Below, piece after piece: positions 1 to 6,512 of a stretch of DNA of 8,216 nt (position 1 is its first letter; the number at the start of each line of letters is the position of its first letter). This DNA is from Reyranella sp. (GTDB lineage Bacteria > Pseudomonadota > Alphaproteobacteria > Reyranellales > Reyranellaceae). The stretch is from contig JADHLS010000206.1 in assembly GCA_016780605.1 (NCBI GenBank), forward strand, positions 1 through 8,216, in the 5' to 3' direction. The notes under the pieces were generated by a model, which was not told the DNA's origin, did not search any database, and saw only the letters and a list, made by a program, of their open reading frames with translations. The position numbers and the translations under genes are program-made.

Positions 1-355
1 GCTCAGACAGCGCCGGGAGATCCGCGGGCGTGATGAACTTGAGATCGACATGCAACAGCGGCGGCCCGAACAGGCAGATCAGCAGGCGCGGTTCGCCGAC
101 ATGCTCGCCGCTGAAGGCCGCCAGCAGCGAACCGAGGCGCCGGGCGAAGGCCTGCCGCCCGGCCATCGCCGCGGCATGATCGTCGGCCCGCACCACGATC
201 ACGAAATCGAGGTCGGAATGCTCGTCGAACCCGCCATAGGCGAGCGACCCGGTGCCGAGCAGCGCCTCGAAGCGCTCTTCGGCGCGCACCGCTGCGACCA
301 CGCGATCGATCATGCGCGCGTGCAGGGCGGGAAGGTCGCGCTTGCCGGTATCCAT
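1..355 (-). CDS. Nucleotidyltransferase of the Pol-beta superfamily, N-terminal part (cut by window edge)
   Basis: The minus strand is open from an ATG at 355 to the window edge, giving the first 118 residues. It shows the nucleotidyltransferase signature: a Gly-Ser pair at residues 36-37 (GTGSLAYGGFDEHSDLD, residues 34-50), with D48 and D50 as the two metal-binding aspartates and a likely third carboxylate at D104 (HVDLKF). Enzymes of this superfamily transfer a nucleotide from NTP to a small molecule, protein or RNA. The layout resembles the aminoglycoside adenylyltransferase/KNTase-like or stand-alone NTP_transf_2 domains, but the C-terminal half that would settle the substrate is outside the window. 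The start gives an uninterrupted frame and a 45-bp divergent gap to the glycosylase gene. Only a weak Shine-Dalgarno-like TAAG precedes it. Superfamily is well supported; substrate is unknown. Confidence 0.82.
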   Translation of the reverse strand, partial: MDTGKRDLPALHARMIDRVVAAVRAEERFEALLGTGSLAYGGFDEHSDLDFVIVVRADDHAAAMAGRQAFARRLGSLLAAFSGEHVGEPRLLICLFGPPLLHVDLKFITPADLPALSE

Positions 356-363
356 GCGGCGAA

Positions 364-394
364 CTTACAGTTCCCCCGCGCCGCGTGCTATGCC
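364..394 (+). promoter_or_regulatory. Weak candidate promoter for the glycosylase gene
   Basis: In the 45-bp divergent gap, CTTACA at 364-369 matches the -35 consensus at 4 of 6 positions, and TATGCC at 389-394 is a poor -10 with a long 19-bp spacer. If used, transcription would begin about at the ATG at 401, giving a leaderless mRNA, which fits the absence of any Shine-Dalgarno sequence there. This is a hypothesis from consensus matching only. Confidence 0.2.
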
Positions 395-400
395 CGCCGC

Positions 401-1066
401 ATGGCTCAAACGGTTCTCGACGCCACCAATCTCAGGGAGGCGATGCGGCATCTGGCGAAGGTCGATCCTGATTTCGCGCGCGCCATCAAGGAGGTCGGAC
501 ATCCCGAGCTTCGCGAGGTGCCGACCGGCTTCAGCGGCCTGATGCGCTCGATCGTCGGCCAGCAGGTCTCGGTGCACGCCGCGCGCTCGATCTGGCTGCG
601 CCTCGAGGAGGCCGTGCCCAGCATGGAGCCGTCGGAATTCCTGCTGCTCTCGGACGAGCAGTTGCGCGCCGTCGGCCTGTCGGGGGCCAAGATGCGTTAC
701 GGCCGCAGCCTCGCCAGCGACATCGTCGAGGGGCGCATCGACTTTGCCGCCCTCGATGCGCTCGACGACGAGGCCGCGATCGCCATGCTCTGCCAGGCCA
801 AGGGCATCGGCCGTTGGACAGCCGAGATCTACCTGATGTTCGCCCACGGCCGGCCCGACATCATGCCGGGCCTCGACCTCGGCCTGGTGATCGCGGCCCA
901 GCATCTCAAGAAGCTGCGCAAGCGTCCCGATGCGAAACGGCTGGTCAAAATCGCAGAGCAGTGGCGGCCCTGGCGCAGTGCAGCGGCCCTGCTGCTCTGG
1001 CACTATCGCCGCAACATGCCGGACTGGAGCGCGAAAGCACCCAAGGTGGAGGCCAAGGCCAAATGA
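401..1066 (+). CDS. DNA-3-methyladenine glycosylase II, Mag1/AlkA type (HhH-GPD)
   Basis: A 221-residue cytoplasmic base-excision repair enzyme that should remove alkylated purines such as 3-methyladenine from DNA, leaving an abasic site. The HhH-GPD fold is visible in order: IVGQQVSVHAA at residues 51-61 (the conserved GQQ-S core helix), the helix-hairpin-helix loop KGIGRWTA at 134-141, the segment PDIMPGLDLGL at 152-162 whose D159 is the expected catalytic aspartate, and the conserved C-terminal WRPWRSAAALLLW at 188-200. No iron-sulfur cysteine cluster is present, which argues against EndoIII/MutY. The length matches the short fungal Mag1-like form rather than E. coli AlkA (about 282 aa), which has an extra N-terminal domain. 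The same frame is open upstream to 50, but that stretch is antisense to the nucleotidyltransferase, so the ATG at 401 is chosen although it lacks an evident ribosome binding site. Its stop overlaps the next start. Confidence 0.92.
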   Translation: MAQTVLDATNLREAMRHLAKVDPDFARAIKEVGHPELREVPTGFSGLMRSIVGQQVSVHAARSIWLRLEEAVPSMEPSEFLLLSDEQLRAVGLSGAKMRYGRSLASDIVEGRIDFAALDALDDEAAIAMLCQAKGIGRWTAEIYLMFAHGRPDIMPGLDLGLVIAAQHLKKLRKRPDAKRLVKIAEQWRPWRSAAALLLWHYRRNMPDWSAKAPKVEAKAK

Positions 1067-1731
1067 CCAAGCTCGACGGCGCCACCTACGGCCCGCACCA
1101 GGATGGCGCCAAGCCCGGCCATCTCGTGATCCTGCTGCACGGCTACGGCGCCGACGGCAACGATCTGATCGGCCTGGCACCGGCCTTCGGGCCACTGATG
1201 CCCGACACGGTGTTCTATGCCCCCAACGCGCCGCAAGCCTGTGAGGGCAATCCCTTCGGCTATCAGTGGTTCCCGGTGTCGCGGCTCGATCCCGCCCTGG
1301 CGCTGGCCGGCGTGCGCAGCGCGGCGCCCGATGTCGATGCTTTCATCGACGAGAAGATGGCCGAGCACGGGCTGGACGAAAGCAGGACCGCGCTCATCGG
1401 CTTCTCGCAGGGCACGATGATGGCCCTGCATGTCGGCCTGCGCCGCACGAGGCCGCTCGCCGGCATCATCGGCTTCTCGGGCATGCTGGCCGGACCGGAG
1501 ATCCTCGCCGACGAGATCAAGTCGCGCCCGCCGGTGCTGCTGGTGCATGGCGACCAGGACGAGATGCTGCCCCACACCTTGAGCCAGCGCGCCGCCCAGG
1601 TGCTGCAGCAGACTGGGCTCAAAGTCGGCCTGCACATCGCCGAGGGCATCGGGCATGGCATCAACGACACCGGGCTGTCGGTCGCCGCGCGCTTCCTGCT
1701 CGACGTCTTCAAGCTGCCGGTGCCCGCCTAG
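1063..1731 (+). CDS. Carboxylesterase of the phospholipase/carboxylesterase family (alpha/beta hydrolase)
   Basis: A 222-residue soluble hydrolase expected to cleave carboxylic esters or possibly acyl-thioesters. The nucleophile elbow GFSQG places the catalytic serine at S115. The triad is completed by D166 in HGDQDEMLP (residues 162-170) and H198 in EGIGHGI (194-200). An oxyanion-hole type motif LLHGYGADGND lies at 24-34. The length and motif order match the small YpfH / acyl-protein thioesterase-like esterases; no signal peptide is seen, so it should act in the cytoplasm. The ATG overlaps the preceding TGA, with a ribosome binding site (GGAGG, 1048-1052, 10 nt upstream) inside the glycosylase gene, so the two are probably translationally coupled. 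An in-frame ATG at 814 lies well inside the glycosylase gene and is rejected as the start. The family is sure; the physiological ester is not known. Confidence 0.92.
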   Translation: MTKLDGATYGPHQDGAKPGHLVILLHGYGADGNDLIGLAPAFGPLMPDTVFYAPNAPQACEGNPFGYQWFPVSRLDPALALAGVRSAAPDVDAFIDEKMAEHGLDESRTALIGFSQGTMMALHVGLRRTRPLAGIIGFSGMLAGPEILADEIKSRPPVLLVHGDQDEMLPHTLSQRAAQVLQQTGLKVGLHIAEGIGHGINDTGLSVAARFLLDVFKLPVPA

Positions 1732-2952
1732 ATGACCGAAGGAACTTGCAAGCCGGGCTTCGAGCGCGTCGCCGAAGCTTTCCAGGCGAACTTCGACGCC
1801 AACGGCGAGGTCGGCGCGTCAGTGTGCGTCACGGTCGGCGGCGAGACGGTGGTCGATCTGTGGGGCGGCACCGCCGACCAGAAGACCGGCGCGCCATGGA
1901 CCAGGGACACCGTGAGCATCGTCTTCTCCTGCACCAAAGGCGCGACGGCGATCTGCGCCCATGTGCTGGCAAGCCGCGGCAAGCTCGATCTCGACGCGCC
2001 GGTCGCCGACCTGTGGCCCGACTTCGCCCACAACGGCAAGGAGCGCGCGACGACGCGCATGATGCTCGACCATTCGGTCGGCGTGCCCGCCTTGCGCGCC
2101 AAGGTGAAGGACAGCGGGCCCTACGAGTGGGACCACATGACCGGCCTGCTCGCCGCGGAAGCGCCGTTCTGGGAGCCGGGCACGCGCAACGGCTATCACG
2201 GCTTCACCTTCGGCTGGACGGTGGGCGAGATGGTGCGCCGCGCGGCCGGTACTTCGCTCGGCACCTTCTTCCAGAACGAGATCGCAAAGCCTCTGGGGCT
2301 CGATTTCTGGATCGGCCTGCCCGAGGCGATCGAGCCGCGCGTCGCGCCGATCATCCCCTTTGTCTACAAGGCCGAGCAGGCCAAGACGCCGTTCATGATC
2401 GACCTCGCGACCAGGAAGGAGTCGCCGGCGGCCCTGTTCTATTTCAATGTCGGCGCCTGGCGCACCGGCGGGGCCAACACACGCGCCGGCCGCGCCGCCG
2501 AGATCGGCGCGGCCAACGGTATCACCAACGCACGCGGGCTCGCGGGCATGTATGCGCCGCTGGCGAACGGTGACGGCAAACTGGTCGACGCCAAGACACT
2601 GACGCGCATGGGCGAAGTGTCCATGGCCACGCACGACGACGCCACACTGCGCATCCCGACCCGCTTCGCGCTGGGCTTCATGAAATCGATGGACAATCGC
2701 AAGCGCAGCGTCGGCGCCACCCTGTTCGGACCCGACGTCGACAGTGTGATCATGGGCAGCGCCGCTTTCGGCCATGTCGGCGCCGGCGGCTCGCTGGGCT
2801 TCGCCGATCCCGCGGCCGGCCTCTCCTTCGGCTACACCATGAACCGCATGGGCCCCGGCCTCCTGATGAACGAACGCGGCCAGGCCCTGGTCGACGCGGC
2901 CTATCTCTCGCTGGGCTACAGCAACAAGGACGGCGGGGTGTGGGTGAGGTAA
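1732..2952 (+). CDS. Class C beta-lactamase-like serine hydrolase (EstB-type esterase)
   Basis: A 406-residue member of the serine beta-lactamase/penicillin-binding-protein fold. The SxxK motif is SCTK at 66-69 (S66 nucleophile, K69 base). The second motif tyrosine is probably Y155 in TRNGYHGFTFGW (151-162), where Y-H-G stands in for the Y-x-N of true AmpC. The third conserved element is GHVGAGGSLGFADP at 347-360, replacing the K-T-G box. This pattern is typical of EstB-like esterases rather than penicillin-hydrolysing enzymes. There is no signal peptide (the N-terminus is polar and charged), so it probably stays in the cytoplasm, further against a role in beta-lactam resistance. The ATG comes immediately after the upstream TAG with no clear ribosome binding site, suggesting termination-reinitiation coupling. 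The substrate is probably a small ester or lactone; which one cannot be read from the sequence. Confidence 0.9.
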   Translation: MTEGTCKPGFERVAEAFQANFDANGEVGASVCVTVGGETVVDLWGGTADQKTGAPWTRDTVSIVFSCTKGATAICAHVLASRGKLDLDAPVADLWPDFAHNGKERATTRMMLDHSVGVPALRAKVKDSGPYEWDHMTGLLAAEAPFWEPGTRNGYHGFTFGWTVGEMVRRAAGTSLGTFFQNEIAKPLGLDFWIGLPEAIEPRVAPIIPFVYKAEQAKTPFMIDLATRKESPAALFYFNVGAWRTGGANTRAGRAAEIGAANGITNARGLAGMYAPLANGDGKLVDAKTLTRMGEVSMATHDDATLRIPTRFALGFMKSMDNRKRSVGATLFGPDVDSVIMGSAAFGHVGAGGSLGFADPAAGLSFGYTMNRMGPGLLMNERGQALVDAAYLSLGYSNKDGGVWVR

Positions 2953-2973
2953 CGGCCCGCGCGTGATCCTGCG

Positions 2974-4260
2974 ATGATCCCCGTCCTGCGCCCGCTCAGG
3001 GACCCGGCCGTCGCCACGGTCTGGTCCGGCCTCGCCGCCTCGACCATCGGCGAGGATGTGTTCCGCGTCGCCGTCGTCTGGATCGCCGCCGGGCAGATCG
3101 GCAATGCCGCGGGCTATGTCAATGCCGCGCAGTACGGCGCCATGCTGGTGGTCGGCCTGCTCGGCGCCTCGCTCTTCGACCGCTGGCGCGCCGACCGCGC
3201 CATGATCGGCGCCAAGTACGTCAGCGCCGTGCTGGCGCTGATGCCGGTCGTGGGCTTCTACGTCTGGGGCATATCCATCCCGCTGCTGGTGCTCTCGGTG
3301 ATGGGGCTCGCCGCCATGCGCATGGTCTTCACCCCGGCGCTGCAGTCGGCGGTGCCGGTGCTGGTGAAGGACCGCGAGGCGCTGCAGGCGATCAACGGCT
3401 TGTTCGACGCGACCTTCCGGCTGGCGCGACTCATAGGACCGGTGCTGGCGGCCGTGCTGAACGCACTCCTGCCGGTGATCCACTTCCTGTCGGTGACGGC
3501 GGTGGGCTTCGTCGCGTCGGCCGTCGCGGTGTGGGCGGTGCGCGACCGCGTGGTCGATCCGGCGAACAAGCCGCGGCGCGGCCGCGGCGGCTGGCGCGGC
3601 GCGTGGGATGCCCTGCTCGACGGCGCGCGCCTGATGATGAGCGAGCCCACGACCGGTGCGCTGCTCATGGTCAACGCCGTGGCCAACGGACCGTGGAGCG
3701 TCGCCCTGCAGCTTGCCATCGCCCTGATGGTGGTCGAGCACGACCCGCACCTGTTCGGCTTCCACGGCCTCACCGCACTCGGCCTGATCATCGGCACGAC
3801 GGGCGTGGGCGACGTCGCCGGCAACCTGATCGCCGGCAGCGTGCGCTTCCGCCGGCCGCTCTCGACCATGTTCCTGGGCTACGTCGCCATGGGCACCGGC
3901 TTCGTCCTGATGGCGCTCGCGGCCTGGGGCCTGCCCAACCCGTACAAGCTGCCGGGCATGATGCTCTCGGGCATGGTCGCGGGACTGGGCGGGCCGTTCT
4001 TCTTCATCCCGATGATCACGCGCATGCAGACCACGTTCCGCGGCGCCGAGATCGCCCGCGTCTTCCGTCTGAGGCTCGCCGTCATGGCCGGGTCGATGCT
4101 GGTGTTCAACCTCGGCGCCACGCCGCTGTTCGACCTGATCGGCCCGACCCACACCGAGTTCTATCTCGGCCTGCTGCTATTGGGGCTGGGGCTCGGCGGC
4201 CACCTGTATTACCGGCAGCGCGAGACGGCCCCGGCAAAATTCCCCAAAAACGTGACCTGA
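2974..4260 (+). CDS. MFS transporter, MFS_3 / EntS-like exporter family
   Basis: A 428-residue inner-membrane protein with about 12 hydrophobic segments, expected to export a small molecule by proton antiport. The loop after the second helix carries an MFS motif A variant (GASLFDRWRADRAM, residues 64-77). The stretch at 120-163 (PALQSAVPVLV, then NGLFDATFRLARLIGPVLA) is the conserved TM4-TM5 region of the MFS_3/DHA3 group that includes enterobactin and macrolide exporters. A basic cytoplasmic loop (RRGRGGWRGAWDAL, 201-214) separates the two six-helix halves. The start follows the serine hydrolase stop by 21 bp in the same frame, and the seven codons between contain no other start. The ribosome binding site is poor. 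Co-transcription with the upstream hydrolases is likely. Export of a product or substrate of those esterases is possible but unproven. Confidence 0.88.
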   Translation: MIPVLRPLRDPAVATVWSGLAASTIGEDVFRVAVVWIAAGQIGNAAGYVNAAQYGAMLVVGLLGASLFDRWRADRAMIGAKYVSAVLALMPVVGFYVWGISIPLLVLSVMGLAAMRMVFTPALQSAVPVLVKDREALQAINGLFDATFRLARLIGPVLAAVLNALLPVIHFLSVTAVGFVASAVAVWAVRDRVVDPANKPRRGRGGWRGAWDALLDGARLMMSEPTTGALLMVNAVANGPWSVALQLAIALMVVEHDPHLFGFHGLTALGLIIGTTGVGDVAGNLIAGSVRFRRPLSTMFLGYVAMGTGFVLMALAAWGLPNPYKLPGMMLSGMVAGLGGPFFFIPMITRMQTTFRGAEIARVFRLRLAVMAGSMLVFNLGATPLFDLIGPTHTEFYLGLLLLGLGLGGHLYYRQRETAPAKFPKNVT

Positions 4261-4279
4261 ATCTTCTTGCGGGAAACAG

Positions 4280-4309
4280 TGTGTATTGATAGCGTCAGAT
4301 AAGTACACA
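4280..4309. promoter_or_regulatory. Imperfect dyad, possible repressor operator with overlapping promoter
   Basis: The 83-bp gap 4261-4343 is more AT-rich than the flanking genes. It contains arms TGTGTA (4280-4285) and TACACA (4304-4309), perfectly complementary and 18 bp apart, with further symmetric matches (T at 4287 and AT at 4289-4290 against AT at 4299-4300 and A at 4302). An inner TGA (4287-4289) and TCA (4295-4297) form a second, offset dyad of the kind seen in TetR-type operators. TTGATA (4286-4291) resembles a -35 box and lies inside the dyad, though no good -10 follows it; CTTGCG at 4266-4271 is an alternative. No regulator gene is in the window. Operator function is inferred only from symmetry and position ahead of the oxygenase gene. 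Confidence 0.35.
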
Positions 4310-4343
4310 GCGTTACCGCTACACGACCGAACAGGAGCGCGCC

Positions 4344-5774
4344 ATGGCCAAGGCCTTTCCGACCGACAATCCCTTCCTGCACGGCTACTACGGCCCTGTG
4401 AACACCGAGGCTGATGCCGGGCATCTGCACATCACCGGCGAGATGCCCAAGGAGCTCTGCGGCACGCTCTATCGCAACGGGCCCAACCCGCAATTTGCGC
4501 CGCGCGGACCGTACCACTGGTTTGGTGGCGACGGCATGATCCACGCCTTCCACATCGAGAACGGCAACGTCGCCTACAAGAACCGCTGGGTGCGCACGCC
4601 CAAGTGGCAGCTCGAGAACAAGGAGGGCGAGGGCCTCTCCGGCACCTTCGGCAACCCGCGCTACAGCGATCCGCGCATCGTGGCGCTGGGTTCGACCATC
4701 GCCAACACCAACATCGTCTGGCACGGCGGCAAGCTTCTGGCGCTCGAGGAGGCGCATGCGCCGTTCTCGCTCGACCCCAAGAGCCTGATGCCGGTCAACG
4801 GCGGCTACGAGACCTTCGGCGACAAGCTCTGCGGGCCCTTCACCGCGCATCCCAAGATGGACCCGAAGACCGGCGAGATGGTGTTCTTCGGCTACTCGGC
4901 CAAGGGCCGTTTCACCAAGGAGGTAAGCGTGCAGAGCGTGACTGCCGATGGCAGGATCACGCGCGCCGAGATCCTGGAGGGCCCCTACCCCAGCATGATC
5001 CACGACTTCGCCGTCACGAAGAACTGGATCGTGATCCCGATCTTCCCGCTCACCTCGTCGATGGAGCGGGCGATGAGCGGCAAGCCGCCCTTCGCCTGGG
5101 AGCCCGACAAGGGCACGCACATCGCCTTCATCCCGAGGAACGGCACGGTGGCCGACGTGAAGTGGATCACCGCGCCAGCCTGCTACGTGTTCCATCCGAT
5201 GAACCACTTCGAGACCGCCGACGGCAAGGTCGTGGTCGACGTCATGAAATTCGACGTGGCCCCGCTCTTCCCGCTGCCCGACGGCACGCCCTCGACCGAG
5301 CGCACGCCGCAGGCGCGCCTGCACCGCTGGACCTTCGATCCGGCAGGGCAGGCCAACACCTTCAAGGAGGAGCAGCTCGACGATCGCGCCGGCGAGTTCC
5401 CGCGCTTCGACGAACGCTCCTGCATGAGCGACTACCGGCACGGCTGGATCGTCTCGGGCAACATCGTCGATGCGAAGACCAACGAGCCGCGGCTCGACGG
5501 CATCACCCACTACGACCTCAAGACCGGCAAGAGTGCCTCGTGGGCCGGCGACAGCGACGACCGCTGCGGCGAGCCGATCTTCGTGCCGAGGGCTGAGGAT
5601 GCGGCCGAGGGCGACGGCTGGGTGTTGACCGTCGTCTATCGTGGTAAGGAGGCGCGCAGCGACCTCGCCGTGTTCGAAGCGACCGACATCGCCAAGGGTC
5701 CGGTGGCGCTTGCCCATCTCAGCAGCAAGGTGCCGGCGGGCTTCCATGGCAACTGGAGGCCCGGCCCGCTCTAA
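4344..5774 (+). CDS. Carotenoid oxygenase family (RPE65-like) alkene-cleaving dioxygenase
   Basis: A 476-residue non-heme Fe(II) dioxygenase expected to split a conjugated C=C bond into two carbonyl products. The four iron-binding histidines are visible: H169 (TAHPKMDP), H220 (MIHDFAV), H284 (FHPMNHFE) and H468 (GFHGNW at the C-terminus). Likely second-shell glutamates are E136, E351 and E410 (CGEPIFVPR). Family hallmarks YRNGPNPQF (43-51) and WFGGDGMIHAF (59-69) are intact, and the length is typical, so it is a complete seven-bladed beta-propeller. No signal peptide is seen. From memory of family alignments, the Tyr and Lys that activate phenolic stilbenes in lignostilbene dioxygenases correspond here to about F102 and E135, which argues against that activity. 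The start has a good ribosome binding site (AGGAG, 4333-4337, 6 nt spacing). It leads a run with a GST and a flavoprotein. The substrate, whether apocarotenoid or another polyene, is unknown. Confidence 0.93.
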   Translation: MAKAFPTDNPFLHGYYGPVNTEADAGHLHITGEMPKELCGTLYRNGPNPQFAPRGPYHWFGGDGMIHAFHIENGNVAYKNRWVRTPKWQLENKEGEGLSGTFGNPRYSDPRIVALGSTIANTNIVWHGGKLLALEEAHAPFSLDPKSLMPVNGGYETFGDKLCGPFTAHPKMDPKTGEMVFFGYSAKGRFTKEVSVQSVTADGRITRAEILEGPYPSMIHDFAVTKNWIVIPIFPLTSSMERAMSGKPPFAWEPDKGTHIAFIPRNGTVADVKWITAPACYVFHPMNHFETADGKVVVDVMKFDVAPLFPLPDGTPSTERTPQARLHRWTFDPAGQANTFKEEQLDDRAGEFPRFDERSCMSDYRHGWIVSGNIVDAKTNEPRLDGITHYDLKTGKSASWAGDSDDRCGEPIFVPRAEDAAEGDGWVLTVVYRGKEARSDLAVFEATDIAKGPVALAHLSSKVPAGFHGNWRPGPL

Positions 5775-5786
5775 GGGGAGCCGCCG

Positions 5787-6452
5787 ATGATCACCGTCCA
5801 TCACCTCGAGAACTCGCGCTCGCAGCGCGTGCTGTGGATGCTGGAGGAGCTTGGCCTCGACTACGAGGTCAAGCTCTACAAGCGCGAGCCCTCGATGCAG
5901 GCGCCGGCCTCGCTGCGCAGCGTGCACCCGCTCGGCAAGTCACCGGTGATCACCGACCAGGGCCGGACGCTGGCCGAATCGGGCGCAATCCTCGAATATC
6001 TGGTCGAGGCCTACGGCAACGGCCGCTTCGCGCCGGCACCGGGCACGCCCGAGCGGCTGCACTACACCTACTTCCTGCACTATGCCGAGGGCTCGCTGAT
6101 GCCGCTTCTGTTCCTCAAGCTGGTGTTCAACAAGATTCCTGAGCGCGTGCCGTGGATGATGCGGCCGGTCGCCAAGGCGATCTCCACCGGCGCCGACAAG
6201 AGCCTGCTCGGGCCGCAGATCACCAACCACTTCGCCTTCCTCGAGGGCGAGCTTGCCAATCGCGAATGGTTCGCCGGGCCCGAGTTCACCGCCGCCGACA
6301 TCCAGATGAGCTTCCCGCTCGAAGCCGCCGATGCGCGGGTCGGCTTTGCCGGCCGTCTGCCCAAGCTGAAAGGCTTCGTCGAGCGAATCCAGGCGCGACC
6401 GGCCTACAAGCGTGCGCTCGAAAAAGGCGGGCCCTACACCCTGCTCAAGTAG
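5787..6452 (+). CDS. Glutathione S-transferase, Gtt1-like
   Basis: A 221-residue cytoplasmic GST. The N-terminal thioredoxin-fold domain (about 1-78) has the catalytic-loop serine candidates S10 and S12 (LENSRSQRVLWML), the cis-proline P53 in HPLGKSPVI (47-55), and the glutathione-binding E64-S65 pair in ESGAILEYL. The helical C-terminal domain (about 88-221) has SLMPLLFLKLVF at 103-114, reminiscent of Gtt1-like GSTs, and the N-capping box around D171 in FTAADIQMSF. It should conjugate glutathione to, or reduce with glutathione, an electrophilic or peroxide substrate. The gene follows the oxygenase stop by 12 bp with a strong ribosome binding site (AAGGGGAG, 5773-5780) overlapping that stop, so co-transcription is very likely. 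A role in dealing with reactive aldehyde products of the oxygenase is a reasonable inference from context, not a demonstrated one. Confidence 0.92.
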   Translation: MITVHHLENSRSQRVLWMLEELGLDYEVKLYKREPSMQAPASLRSVHPLGKSPVITDQGRTLAESGAILEYLVEAYGNGRFAPAPGTPERLHYTYFLHYAEGSLMPLLFLKLVFNKIPERVPWMMRPVAKAISTGADKSLLGPQITNHFAFLEGELANREWFAGPEFTAADIQMSFPLEAADARVGFAGRLPKLKGFVERIQARPAYKRALEKGGPYTLLK

Positions 6453-6512
6453 CGGCGGGCGTGCTAGGCCGGATCGAACCCTGAAACAGCCATTCCAAGG
6501 AGCGAAATCCCG

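Noticed and set aside
50..400. N-terminal extension of the glycosylase to the ATG at 50
   Set aside because: This stretch is antisense to the nucleotidyltransferase with its GS...DxD motif, and the glycosylase homology begins only after 401.
1266..2573. A 435-codon plus-strand frame overlapping esterase and serine hydrolase
   Set aside because: It crosses two genuine genes out of frame and is dominated by Arg/Ala/Gly runs without any family motif.
1819..4152. A 777-codon open frame on the minus strand
   Set aside because: It is antisense to the serine hydrolase and MFS genes, both of which have clear motifs; its translation is low-complexity, rich in Arg, His, Gly and Ala, typical of a shadow frame in GC-rich DNA.
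4209..5927. A 572-codon open frame on the minus strand
   Set aside because: Antisense to the carotenoid oxygenase, which has all its iron ligands; the composition is that of a shadow frame and no domain is recognisable.
6453..6512. Possible promoter or terminator between the GST and flavoprotein genes
   Set aside because: I see no convincing -35/-10 pair and no stem followed by a T-run, only the ribosome binding site of the downstream gene.
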